Shown: in pieces, positions 1-7,888 of the stretch
Numbering within the stretch: position 1 is the first letter of the stretch
How the letters are laid out: every line of letters begins with the position of its first letter
Source of the DNA: Rikenella microfusus
GTDB lineage: Bacteria; Bacteroidota; Bacteroidia; Bacteroidales; SZUA-534
Length of the DNA: 11,062 bases
Direction: 5' to 3'
Assembly (NCBI GenBank): GCA_020719105.1
Contig: DYQV01000063.1
Span: forward strand, 1-11,062
The notes under the pieces: model-generated
What the model was told of the DNA's origin: nothing
Database searches by the model: none
What the model saw: only the letters and a program-made list of their open reading frames with translations
Made by a program: the position numbers and the translations under genes

Positions 1-7
1 TTGTACT

Positions 8-15
8 TAGATTTG
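8..15 (+). promoter_or_regulatory. Bacteroidota-type -7 promoter box (TAGATTTG)
   Basis: TAGATTTG fits the TAnnTTTG -7 consensus of the Bacteroidota housekeeping sigma factor exactly. It lies 21 bases before the ATG of the DUF5916 gene, which would give a leader of roughly 15 nt. The matching -33 TTTG box would fall upstream of the window, so only half the promoter can be judged. This is inferred from motif and position alone. Confidence 0.45.
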
Positions 16-36
16 CTTCCCTTAGCATTAACAAGG

Positions 37-2454
37 ATGGAAAAAACATTTTTAAGTATCCTTCTTTTTTTATTAACACTTGGAATTTCAGCACAGTCAA
101 TTAAAAGAAACTTACAAGCATACCGTATAAACTCGGAAATAAAAATAGATGGTGTTTTGGATGAGGAAATTTGGACCCGGGTAACAGGTACCCAAGATTT
201 TTTGCAATATGAACCCTATAACGGCAGGGCTTCGAGCTTTGAAACCATAGTAAAAATACTTTATAATAATGATGCCATATACATTGGCGCCCATTTGAAA
301 GATAATTATCCCGATAGCATTATGAAACAACTGGGTCGTAGGGATGAAATAGGCCAAACTGATTTTTTTGGCATTTCAATTGACCCATTTAATGATGCGC
401 TAAATGCTTATACTTTTATAGTTACTCCGCAAAATGTACAGTTTGATGCCCGTGAAACTGAGGAAGAGGATGAAAGTTGGGATGCAGTATGGAAATCGGA
501 GGTTTCAATAACCTCCGATGGTTGGGTAGTTGAAATGCAAATTCCTTATTCTGCCTTGCGGTTTCCTAAAAAAGAGGTTCAATTGTGGGGATTAAACATG
601 GTGCGCAATGTTCACCGTTCCCTCGAAAAATCGTTTTGGAACTTTGTGGATCCAAAAATTGAGGGCTTTAATAAGCAAATGGGCGAACTACAAGGTATTT
701 CAGAAGTTGATGCTCCAATTCGCTTATCAGTAACTCCTTACCTTTCGGGATATTTACTTAAAAACTCAGCCAATGCTCATTTTGATTATTCGATAAAAGG
801 TGGTATGGATGTAAAATACGGTATCAACGAAAGTTATACTCTTGATATGATGCTTATTCCCGATTTTGGACAGGTGGAATCGGACGATAAAGTGCTTAAC
901 ATATCGGCATTTGAAACTTATTATGAAGATAAAAGACCCTTTTTTACCGAAGGAACTGATTTATTTAACAAAGGTCAGATTTTTTATTCCCGTAGAATTG
1001 GTTCGGTAAAAAGTGAGTATCTGGAAAAAGACTTTGTGTTAAATGCAAATGAAATAGTTAGTAATAATCCGTATGAGGCACCCCTTATAAACGTTACTAA
1101 AATAAGTGGAAAAGGCCGAAAAGGTTTGGGAATAGGATTTTTGAATGGAATGGCTGCAGCTACTTATGCTACAATAAAAGATACAGCTTCCGGAATCACA
1201 CGAACGGTTCAAGCCCAGCCTTTTACCAATTACAATGTACTTGTTTTTGACCAATCGTTAAAGAACAATTCTTATGTAAGCCTCACCAATACCAATTATT
1301 TGCAGCCAAATTCGCAATATAAAAGTAATGTAACCTCAACCCAATTTCATTTAGAATCGAAAAAAGGAAAATACGCTTTAGAAGGTGTTTTTGGGGTTAG
1401 TTATCAAGATGGTTTGGATAAAAACAACGCTTTAGGTTCAGGATACAATGTGGCGATTAAAAAAATTGCAGGAAATTTTCAGTTTGAAACCTCTCAAGAA
1501 TTGATATTCAAAACGTTTGATGACAATGACTTGGGGTATATTGAAAAAACAGATGAGATGAAAACAGAAGTTGAGGTTGCTTATAATATTTATGAGCCTT
1601 TTGGAAGGGTTTTAAAGCTTTATAACAAGGTGGAATTTATTCAATCGACCTTGTTTTCGAGAAGAGAAAAAATGGGAAACTCCATTGAATACAGTGGTTT
1701 TACCACTTTTAAAAATTATCTGAGCTTGAAATTAGATGCCCAACTGGTGATGGGAAAATATAACGATTTTTACGAACCAAGAACTGATGGCCGTGTTTTT
1801 GTTAGGCCGGGAATATTTGTAATTGGTGGTTTTATTTCGCCCGATTACCGTAAGAAATTTATGGCCGATATTAAATATGGATATTGGGGTGCTACTTCCG
1901 ATAATATTTGGGGTTATTGGTTTGGCGTTATGCCTAGAATCCGTTTTAATGAGAATTTTAATCTGAATGGAGGAGTGAATTTTAATACCGACCTAAATGA
2001 CCAAGGTTTTGTAACCAAAACAGCCAATTCCGATACCATTTATATGGCCCAACGCACAGTAAAAACCTTGGTAAACTCGCTTACTGTTAATTACCTATTC
2101 AATAGCACGGTAGCATTATCGCTCAAAATGCGGCATTATTGGAGCTTAATCAATTATTCGCAGTTTTATACGCTTACTATGGATGGCTCCTTAGAAGATG
2201 CCCCAAATTTTTCAGCACCAGATATAAACACCAACTATTTTAATATCGATTTGGTTTACACATGGCGTTTTGCCCCAGGTAGCGAATTATCGTTGGTCTG
2301 GAAAAATGCCATTGAAAACGAAAATAGTAATGCGGTTTTTAATTACTCACGAAATTTTTCGGACTTGCTAAATTTTGATAAACAAAACAGTATTTCATTA
2401 CGGATACTGTATTACATTGATTACATACAGGTAAAACGAAAGTTAAAAAATTAA
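37..2454 (+). CDS. DUF5916 outer-membrane protein with N-terminal CBM9-like domain
   Basis: An 805-residue exported protein. The reading frame is open to the window edge with a TTG at position 1, but the ATG at 37 is preferred: a signal peptide begins exactly there (MEKTFLSILLFLLTLGISAQ, cleavage near residue 20) and a promoter-like box lies just upstream. Residues about 28-215 resemble the CBM9-like beta-sandwich of this family (KIDGVLDEEIW near 36-46, DFFGISIDPF near 109-118, GWVVEMQIPYSALRF near 162-176). The DUF5916 signature follows at about 276-310 (DFGQVESDD, then SAFETYYEDKRPFFTEG). The rest is rich in alternating aromatic/polar strands, as in an outer-membrane beta-barrel; the last strand is followed by a short basic tail instead of the usual terminal aromatic residue. 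It ends with tandem stops (TAATAA). The family's function is not established; carbohydrate or polymer handling at the outer membrane is inferred from the CBM9-like domain. It is convergent with the large T9SS protein. Confidence 0.9.
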   Translation: MEKTFLSILLFLLTLGISAQSIKRNLQAYRINSEIKIDGVLDEEIWTRVTGTQDFLQYEPYNGRASSFETIVKILYNNDAIYIGAHLKDNYPDSIMKQLGRRDEIGQTDFFGISIDPFNDALNAYTFIVTPQNVQFDARETEEEDESWDAVWKSEVSITSDGWVVEMQIPYSALRFPKKEVQLWGLNMVRNVHRSLEKSFWNFVDPKIEGFNKQMGELQGISEVDAPIRLSVTPYLSGYLLKNSANAHFDYSIKGGMDVKYGINESYTLDMMLIPDFGQVESDDKVLNISAFETYYEDKRPFFTEGTDLFNKGQIFYSRRIGSVKSEYLEKDFVLNANEIVSNNPYEAPLINVTKISGKGRKGLGIGFLNGMAAATYATIKDTASGITRTVQAQPFTNYNVLVFDQSLKNNSYVSLTNTNYLQPNSQYKSNVTSTQFHLESKKGKYALEGVFGVSYQDGLDKNNALGSGYNVAIKKIAGNFQFETSQELIFKTFDDNDLGYIEKTDEMKTEVEVAYNIYEPFGRVLKLYNKVEFIQSTLFSRREKMGNSIEYSGFTTFKNYLSLKLDAQLVMGKYNDFYEPRTDGRVFVRPGIFVIGGFISPDYRKKFMADIKYGYWGATSDNIWGYWFGVMPRIRFNENFNLNGGVNFNTDLNDQGFVTKTANSDTIYMAQRTVKTLVNSLTVNYLFNSTVALSLKMRHYWSLINYSQFYTLTMDGSLEDAPNFSAPDINTNYFNIDLVYTWRFAPGSELSLVWKNAIENENSNAVFNYSRNFSDLLNFDKQNSISLRILYYIDYIQVKRKLKN

Positions 2455-2489
2455 TAATGTCAATAAGAAAACTCCAAAAATCAATACTC

Positions 2490-2600
2490 AAAAATCAAAT
2501 AAGAATTAAAATTCAAAATATAGACAATGCTATAAATCTAATTGTTAATAAGATGTGATTTTTCATTCTGAGTTTTGCAATTTTGTTATTTGAAATTTTT
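2490..2600. repeat. AT-rich imperfect inverted repeat in the convergent gap
   Basis: The left arm (about 2490-2524, AAAAATCAAATAAG... then AAAATTCAAAA) and the right arm (about 2567-2600, containing TTTTGCAATTTTGTTATTTGA) are imperfect reverse complements. They share TCAAATAA/TTATTTGA, AAAATT/AATTTT and CAAAA/TTTTG blocks in order. The left arm also carries near-repeated CAAAAATC words. This could be a degenerate miniature element or just A/T-run drift in a non-coding gap. No target duplication or ORF is visible. The rest of the gap outside this and the terminator holds nothing I recognise. Confidence 0.3.
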
Positions 2601-2660
2601 TCTAGATAATTTGCTTCTTTTGTTAACACTTTAAACTGGAGTATAAAGCCTGATAAAAGG

Positions 2661-2693
2661 AAAAGGAGATCCAAATCAGATCTCCTTTTTTTA
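2661..2693. terminator. Bidirectional intrinsic terminator between convergent genes
   Basis: A perfect 11-bp stem (AAAAGGAGATC at 2661-2671 pairing with GATCTCCTTTT at 2679-2689) closes a 7-nt loop. A T-run follows on the + strand (to 2693). On the minus strand the stem is followed by TTTTCC TTTT. The position between the DUF5916 stop (2454, +) and the stop of the large T9SS protein (2721, -) fits termination from both directions. The minus-strand T-tract is interrupted, so termination of the large gene may be less efficient. Confidence 0.8.
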
Positions 2694-2720
2694 TTTTGAT
2701 AAAGTAGGAATAAATCAGTA

Positions 2721-5700
2721 TTATTCTACAGCAACTTTCAATACCAGTAGCTGCACTCCAATAGTTACTTTTAAAAGATAATTGCCTTTTTCCAATTGAT
2801 TTACGTTGATTAGTTCCACCATTTTTTTAGAAGCTACTGGTGTTTGACTTACCAATTTTTTTCCAATCAAATCGAACAATTCAATAGTTACCGGTTCTAA
2901 TTTTTCATTAGCCATTTGAACTGTTACCTTGCTAGTAGCTGGATTTGGAAATACCTGAATCAAATTATTCCATTCTTGGGGTATGTTGTCTGGATCCACC
3001 ACAATCAGGTTTTCTTTAGTAATTGAATTGGTTCCAGCCGGATTGGTAACTTCGAGTGTAACCGTGTATGTTCCTTTTGAATAGGTGTTTTCAGGATTTT
3101 GAAGCGAACTGGTATTTCCATCTCCAAAAGTCCAATTCCATTGTTGGGCAAATTCCGACAAATCGGTAAATGTAACCACCAATGGATCGTTACCTGTTGT
3201 TGGATTGACTTCAAATTCAGCTATTGGCATAGGCCAGATTGCTTCAATATAATTCGATTTTATAATTGTATCAGCAAAATCAGCATTCGAGGCAACCAAT
3301 GTTACCGAATATAAACCCGGGCTTTGATAACTATGCACCGGATTTTTTACTGAGCTAGATTGGGTGTCTCCAAAGTCCCAGGCATAGCTTGTAGCATTTA
3401 ATGAAGTGTTATTAAAGGTAACTTCCAGTGGAAAAGCACCAACCGTTGGACCGGCTGTAAAACTTGCCGTAACTTCGGCTTGTGTTACGGTGATGTAATT
3501 TACCTTCTCTTCTGTGTCAGAAAAATCAGCATTCGAGGAGGTAAGCTTAACCGTATAGGTTCCGGGATTTGTATAACTATGCACCGGATTTTTTACTGAG
3601 CTAGATTGGGTGTCTCCAAAGTCCCAGGCATAGCTTGTAGCATTTAATGAAGTGTTATTAAAGGTAACTTCCAGTGGAAAAGCACCAACCGTTGGACCGG
3701 CTGTAAAACTTGCCGTAACTTCCGGTAAGGTAACTTTAACATAGCTATTCTTTACTTCACTATCTGAATTATCAGGATTTGATGCAGTTAATATAATTGT
3801 ATAAGTTCCGGGGTTTGTAAACGTGTGAACCGGATTAATTTCCGAACTGGTTTGCGTATCGCCAAAATCCCATAAATAGGTATCTGCATTTACAGAATTA
3901 TTGGAAAAGGTAACTACAAGCGGTCCACCACCGATAACGGGTGTTGCCGAAAAAGCAGCCTGAGCCATACCGTAAACCATTGCCGATACATGATTTGAAG
4001 TATCGGAAGAAATATTTTGATTGCCATAAAGCGCCTTCGCATAATAATTATAAGTATTGGGAGCCAAACTTAAATCAATGTAGCTTAGTAATGAGGTATC
4101 GGTGAGTGTAACCAATTCCACATCATCCCTGAAAAGCTGATACCCACTAAGTTTGGAGTTAATCAAAACATCATCTACCATCAATTGATACCCATCGTTA
4201 TATTCATAAACAAAGGCAACTTGTACTGTTTTTCCAGCATAAGCAGCTAATGATAATTCAACCAATGTATTGTATTCATTATTTGGTGATGAAATACCAT
4301 AATCCATTAAGCTGGCCCAGGTTGATCCGTCTTTTACCATTACATGAAATTTTGTAATATAGCTTTGTGCTGCATCAGAATAATACCAAACCCAAAAACT
4401 GAGAACAGATGCTAAGGTAGCATCAAATTCAGGAGTAATCAGCCAATTGAATTCCGGAGCAGAAAAACCAATTCCGGCAGAGTAAGTCCCCGAATGAATG
4501 TACTGTGGATTGGGGCCATTCGCAAAGGAATTTTCATTGCATTGAAACCATGTTCCTAAAGTAGGAACGGATAAAGTTCCATCGAGGGTAGAAGAATATT
4601 TTACTTCCCAACCGGCTGGTGGCCAAGAACCTTCAAATCCTTCCGAAACTAAGGTATCTACTATGGGTTTCTCCCAATTCAATGTTACCTGAGTTCCGCT
4701 CGCAGTAGCCGTTAAATTAGTTGGAGCCGGAAAATCAGGAAGCGGCAGCACCGAAATATAGCCCACATAAATTGTATCATCGGTACCTCCTGCGTTTGTA
4801 ACCATTAATGAAACATCATAAGTTCCGACATTGGCATAGGTAACACTTGGATTTTTAATGGAAGATGTTGAAGGATTACCCCCTGAGAAAGCCCAATTCC
4901 AAGCAGTAGGTGCATTTTTTGATGTATCGGTAAAAGTAACGGATTGGCCTTCATATATTACCATTTTATCAGCCATAAATCCAGCAATTGGAGCTATAGC
5001 TGGATTAACGGTAATAAAACCTGATTTAGTTTCGGTATCGCTTCCTGCGCTATTGGTGGCAACCAATGTTACATCGAAAATACCGGCTGAATTGTAGCTA
5101 ATCAGAGGGTTTTGCATGGTTGACGATGTGGGTGTTCCACCAGGGAAGGTCCAAGCCCACGAAATAGGTTCCTGAGAGGAGGAATCGGTAAAGGTTATTG
5201 ATTCCCCTTGCTGAATGGTTGTTGATGAGGCGCTAAATGCAGCAACAGGAGCTACTAAAGGCACTGAAAACAAATCGCTTTGCCACAAACCCCTTCCAAA
5301 TGTGGCAGCCCTAATTTTGCTGTTTTCCGGTACGGCTGAGTTGTAATAAATATCTAATTCGGTTACCACTACATTGGGCAATCCTTGAGAAAAAAGTTGC
5401 CAATTTTCAGTTCCATTTTTCACATACACACCCACATCGGTTCCAACGTACAATTGCTTGTTTGCAATGCTTAGCTTATTTTGTACCACACACATTACGG
5501 GCAAATTAGGAAGCCCAGTTGAGATATTAGTCCAGGTACTTCCCCCGTTTGTTGATTCGTAAACCCTTTGGGTGTTGTATCCGCCCAAGGTTACCCAAAC
5601 AGTATTTTCATTGGCAAAATCAACGGCTATGTAGGTAATATTATTAGAAGTTACAGGTAACGTTCCTGTAATATCCGTCCAATTGGTTCCTCCATTTATG

Positions 5701-7649
5701 GTTCTCCATAGTGTATTTTTATCAGCGATATAAAGGTAACTTGAATTTGAGGCAGCCATTGCCATGGAACGAATTTTTTCAGACGTATTCATGGTTGATA
5801 TTTTAGTAAAAGAATTTCCTTTGTTAGTCGTTTTCCAAACATCGGAATAGCCTACATACAATGCATTGTGGTTGTTTGGATCAATAATGTATGGAGTTAC
5901 CCAAGCACCTGCATTACCACCTGAAATATTATCTGAAATAGTTGTACTGTTGCTCCAAAGGTCGGTAGTGCGGTAAATCTCACCTTCCACATAGGTAGCA
6001 TATTGAATGTTTTTGTCGGTAAAATCGATGATACATTCCATTCCGTCACCACCGGTAACATCGCTCCAAATGGCATCATCAGCCAGTTTCGATCCATTGT
6101 CCTGCAAGCCATTAATGGTCATATTAAAATCGGTTTGAGAAACACCCAAACGGTAAATCTGACTAATTACAATACCATTGGATAAATCGGTCCAGGAAGT
6201 TCCATTATTGGTCGATTTATAAATACCGCCATCGTTTCCCTCGAACAAGGTTCCATCGGTTCGGTAAGCATGTATGTGCTTGTCGGCATGAACTTCGGGA
6301 GCTCCACTGAAATTGTACCCGTTGTAGGAAGTCCACATATTGCAAATAGTCCAGTTTGTTCCTCCGTCAATGGTTTTCCAGGAATTTACGCCACCAATAA
6401 TTACCTTGTTTTTATCGGTTGGTGAAACCGCTATGGATAAATCATACGAACCTTGTCCGGAGTTACCTCCTGAACCGTCGCTATAATAGTAAAGGAACGC
6501 TTTGTTGGCATCGTCTCCATTTATCAATTGTGTAAACGAAGTCCCTCCATCAATGGATTTATAAATTCCCGTTAATCCACTTTCTTGATTTGCCACAATG
6601 GCATAAATATATTGGGCATCATTTGGAGTAACTGCTATCTCAACCCGATAGTCGGTATCGGCAAAATTTTTGGTAATGGTCCAACTATCGCCTGTGTTAG
6701 TAGATTTCAGAATGCGGGCCACACCCCAATAGTCTTTATTTGAAGCATAAAGTACCGTTGGATCGCCAGGTTTGAACTCCATATCAATTATGTAGGTTCC
6801 CGTATATTCTGAGGTCCAGTTAGTTCCGCCATCTACTGTTTTTTTAACCCCATCGGAAGTACCAGCCAAAAGAATATTTGTGTTGGTTGGGTGAATGAGC
6901 AACCGACCTACCAATTTATTTTGCGAAACAGTATAGGTCAATCCAGTTGTATTCCAGGTTGCTCCGCCATCGGTTGATTTTAAAACACCCATACTATTAT
7001 TATCATTGGAATTACCTCCACCTAATGACCAAACACTTCCGCCGTCCTTATCGCCCGTGGCAATATAAATAGTATTTGAAGTAGCATAATCGGAAGGGAT
7101 AGCTATATCGCTCACACCTAATACGGAATTGTTATCGGTTAAAACAGTCCAGGATGAGCCACCATCAGTGGTTTTCCATAACCCACCGGAAGGAGTTCCA
7201 ATCCAAAAGGTATTGTTATCGGTGGGATGAAAAGCAATGCAATTAACTCTTCCAATACCGGCATATCCGCCGGTTGAAGTGGAAGGACCAATGGCTGTCC
7301 ATGCTCCGGCACTACTCTTTGCATTGGGTGAGTTCTTCAGATAAGCAGCAAACTCTTCGGCAGCACTGGTTTTTGGAAATTCACCGGATACCGGATTTAC
7401 TCTTGATTCCCAGAAATATTCCCAACGTTTAAATTGTTTCCATCCGGGAACTTTTACTTTTTGTCCGTTTATCAGGCGCTTGCCTCCTACAACTCCATTT
7501 TCAATATTATATTGATTAAAGGCTTTTTGAATGTCCTGAAAGGTTAATTCCCCTTTTTGGGCAATATCAGCAGGTAAGTTTTTTACCCATTCCTGGCTTA
7601 ACAAAACCCATGGGAAACAAAAAATAAGTAGTAGCAATTTTACTTTCAT
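2721..7649 (-). CDS. Giant T9SS-secreted protein: Asp-box propellers, PKD array, split FN3, sorting domain
   Basis: A 1642-residue exported protein. The start at 7649 gives a signal peptide (MKVKLLLLIFCFPWVLLSQ). Residues about 115-790 are Asp-box/BNR blades. Ten clear boxes of the S/T-x-D/N-x-G-x-x-W/F type start near 158, 223, 269, 314, 363, 424, 477, 605, 648 and 697, and degenerate ones lie near 557 and 741, suggesting two tandem seven-bladed propellers. The midpoint carries HADKH (454), GNDGG (471) and GLQDNG (514). Then come PKD1 (about 801-883), PKD2 (887-968), an FN3 domain (974-1222) interrupted by a jelly-roll-like 'choice-of-anchor'/MAM-like insert (about 1000-1163), PKD3-6 (about 1230-1552), and a C-terminal sorting domain (about 1563-1642, beginning IQVFPNPATSKV) typical of T9SS type A cargo. 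It is probably secreted or surface-anchored. The propellers resemble sortilin/VPS10 and GH74-like folds, but I cannot assign an enzymatic activity; adhesion or polymer binding is equally possible. It is monocistronic, convergent with the DUF5916 gene and divergent from the peptidase. Confidence 0.93.
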   Translation of the reverse strand: MKVKLLLLIFCFPWVLLSQEWVKNLPADIAQKGELTFQDIQKAFNQYNIENGVVGGKRLINGQKVKVPGWKQFKRWEYFWESRVNPVSGEFPKTSAAEEFAAYLKNSPNAKSSAGAWTAIGPSTSTGGYAGIGRVNCIAFHPTDNNTFWIGTPSGGLWKTTDGGSSWTVLTDNNSVLGVSDIAIPSDYATSNTIYIATGDKDGGSVWSLGGGNSNDNNSMGVLKSTDGGATWNTTGLTYTVSQNKLVGRLLIHPTNTNILLAGTSDGVKKTVDGGTNWTSEYTGTYIIDMEFKPGDPTVLYASNKDYWGVARILKSTNTGDSWTITKNFADTDYRVEIAVTPNDAQYIYAIVANQESGLTGIYKSIDGGTSFTQLINGDDANKAFLYYYSDGSGGNSGQGSYDLSIAVSPTDKNKVIIGGVNSWKTIDGGTNWTICNMWTSYNGYNFSGAPEVHADKHIHAYRTDGTLFEGNDGGIYKSTNNGTSWTDLSNGIVISQIYRLGVSQTDFNMTINGLQDNGSKLADDAIWSDVTGGDGMECIIDFTDKNIQYATYVEGEIYRTTDLWSNSTTISDNISGGNAGAWVTPYIIDPNNHNALYVGYSDVWKTTNKGNSFTKISTMNTSEKIRSMAMAASNSSYLYIADKNTLWRTINGGTNWTDITGTLPVTSNNITYIAVDFANENTVWVTLGGYNTQRVYESTNGGSTWTNISTGLPNLPVMCVVQNKLSIANKQLYVGTDVGVYVKNGTENWQLFSQGLPNVVVTELDIYYNSAVPENSKIRAATFGRGLWQSDLFSVPLVAPVAAFSASSTTIQQGESITFTDSSSQEPISWAWTFPGGTPTSSTMQNPLISYNSAGIFDVTLVATNSAGSDTETKSGFITVNPAIAPIAGFMADKMVIYEGQSVTFTDTSKNAPTAWNWAFSGGNPSTSSIKNPSVTYANVGTYDVSLMVTNAGGTDDTIYVGYISVLPLPDFPAPTNLTATASGTQVTLNWEKPIVDTLVSEGFEGSWPPAGWEVKYSSTLDGTLSVPTLGTWFQCNENSFANGPNPQYIHSGTYSAGIGFSAPEFNWLITPEFDATLASVLSFWVWYYSDAAQSYITKFHVMVKDGSTWASLMDYGISSPNNEYNTLVELSLAAYAGKTVQVAFVYEYNDGYQLMVDDVLINSKLSGYQLFRDDVELVTLTDTSLLSYIDLSLAPNTYNYYAKALYGNQNISSDTSNHVSAMVYGMAQAAFSATPVIGGGPLVVTFSNNSVNADTYLWDFGDTQTSSEINPVHTFTNPGTYTIILTASNPDNSDSEVKNSYVKVTLPEVTASFTAGPTVGAFPLEVTFNNTSLNATSYAWDFGDTQSSSVKNPVHSYTNPGTYTVKLTSSNADFSDTEEKVNYITVTQAEVTASFTAGPTVGAFPLEVTFNNTSLNATSYAWDFGDTQSSSVKNPVHSYQSPGLYSVTLVASNADFADTIIKSNYIEAIWPMPIAEFEVNPTTGNDPLVVTFTDLSEFAQQWNWTFGDGNTSSLQNPENTYSKGTYTVTLEVTNPAGTNSITKENLIVVDPDNIPQEWNNLIQVFPNPATSKVTVQMANEKLEPVTIELFDLIGKKLVSQTPVASKKMVELINVNQLEKGNYLLKVTIGVQLLVLKVAVE
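3327..3476. repeat. 150-bp exact direct repeat, copy A (PKD5 of the large protein)
   Basis: Identical base for base to 3573-3722, with a period of 246 bp (82 codons, one PKD unit). It encodes residues about 1392-1441 of the large secreted protein, from the start of PKD5 through its WDFGD motif to NPVHSY. Shorter identical stretches, such as AAAATCAGCATTCGAGG at 3276-3292 versus 3522-3538, continue in the same register. Confidence 0.95.
3573..3722. repeat. 150-bp exact direct repeat, copy B (PKD4 of the large protein)
   Basis: Second copy of the 3327-3476 repeat, encoding residues about 1310-1359. The match breaks at 3477/3723 (G versus C) and at 3326/3572 (G versus T). Because synonymous positions are also identical, this is a recent duplication or conversion rather than protein-level conservation alone. 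The other PKD units of the same gene are clearly diverged at DNA level. Confidence 0.95.
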
Positions 7650-7718
7650 AGAAGTTATTATTATGGTTTATAGGTAATTAAAAAAATATAGTTTTGAGCA
7701 AATTTTATAAAGAATAAT

Positions 7719-7749
7719 CAAAGTAAATAGAAAAAGTAGTAAAAACCAA
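7719..7749 (-). promoter_or_regulatory. Possible weak promoter for the large T9SS protein
   Basis: Read on the minus strand, a TTG at 7749-7747 is followed after 20 nt by TTACTTTG (7726-7719), one mismatch from the TAnnTTTG box. Transcription would begin near 7712, leaving a leader of about 60 nt. The region is very AT-rich, so chance matches are likely. The divergent gap 7650-7888 holds no other recognisable feature apart from the weak box facing the peptidase gene. Confidence 0.25.
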
Positions 7750-7824
7750 CTCTATAAACCTTTTAAAGTGACAAATAGTTTAAAATAATGGATGGAAATT
7801 TATTCAGAAAAAAAAAACGTACTC

Positions 7825-7855
7825 TTTTAGTAACTAATAAAACTTTGTATCTTGC
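7825..7855 (+). promoter_or_regulatory. Possible promoter for the C69 dipeptidase gene
   Basis: TTTAG at 7825-7829 and TATCTTGC at 7848-7855 are spaced 18 nt apart, roughly like the -33/-7 elements of Bacteroidota promoters. The -7 box departs from TAnnTTTG at its last two positions. The leader would be about 25-30 nt, with no Shine-Dalgarno sequence. This is a motif-based guess. Confidence 0.3.
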
Positions 7856-7888
7856 TTGTCAATTTATAAATCATCAAATACAAAATAA

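Noticed and set aside
1..36. TTG at position 1 as start of the DUF5916 gene
   Set aside because: The first 12 codons do not extend the signal peptide sensibly and overlap a good -7 promoter box; the ATG at 37 starts directly with a signal peptide.
3270..3962. Regular repeats that might suggest a CRISPR array
   Set aside because: The unit is 82 codons, in frame, and encodes PKD domains; there are no short repeat-spacer units and no cas genes.
4858..5097. Open frame of 79 codons on the + strand inside the large gene
   Set aside because: It lies wholly antisense to the PKD1-PKD2 coding region, has no promoter or recognisable motif, and reflects the complement of biased codons.
5280..7307. GH74 xyloglucanase or sialidase identity for the propeller region
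   Set aside because: Asp boxes are shared by many propeller families, and I could not identify the catalytic residues of GH74 or the Arg triad of sialidases.
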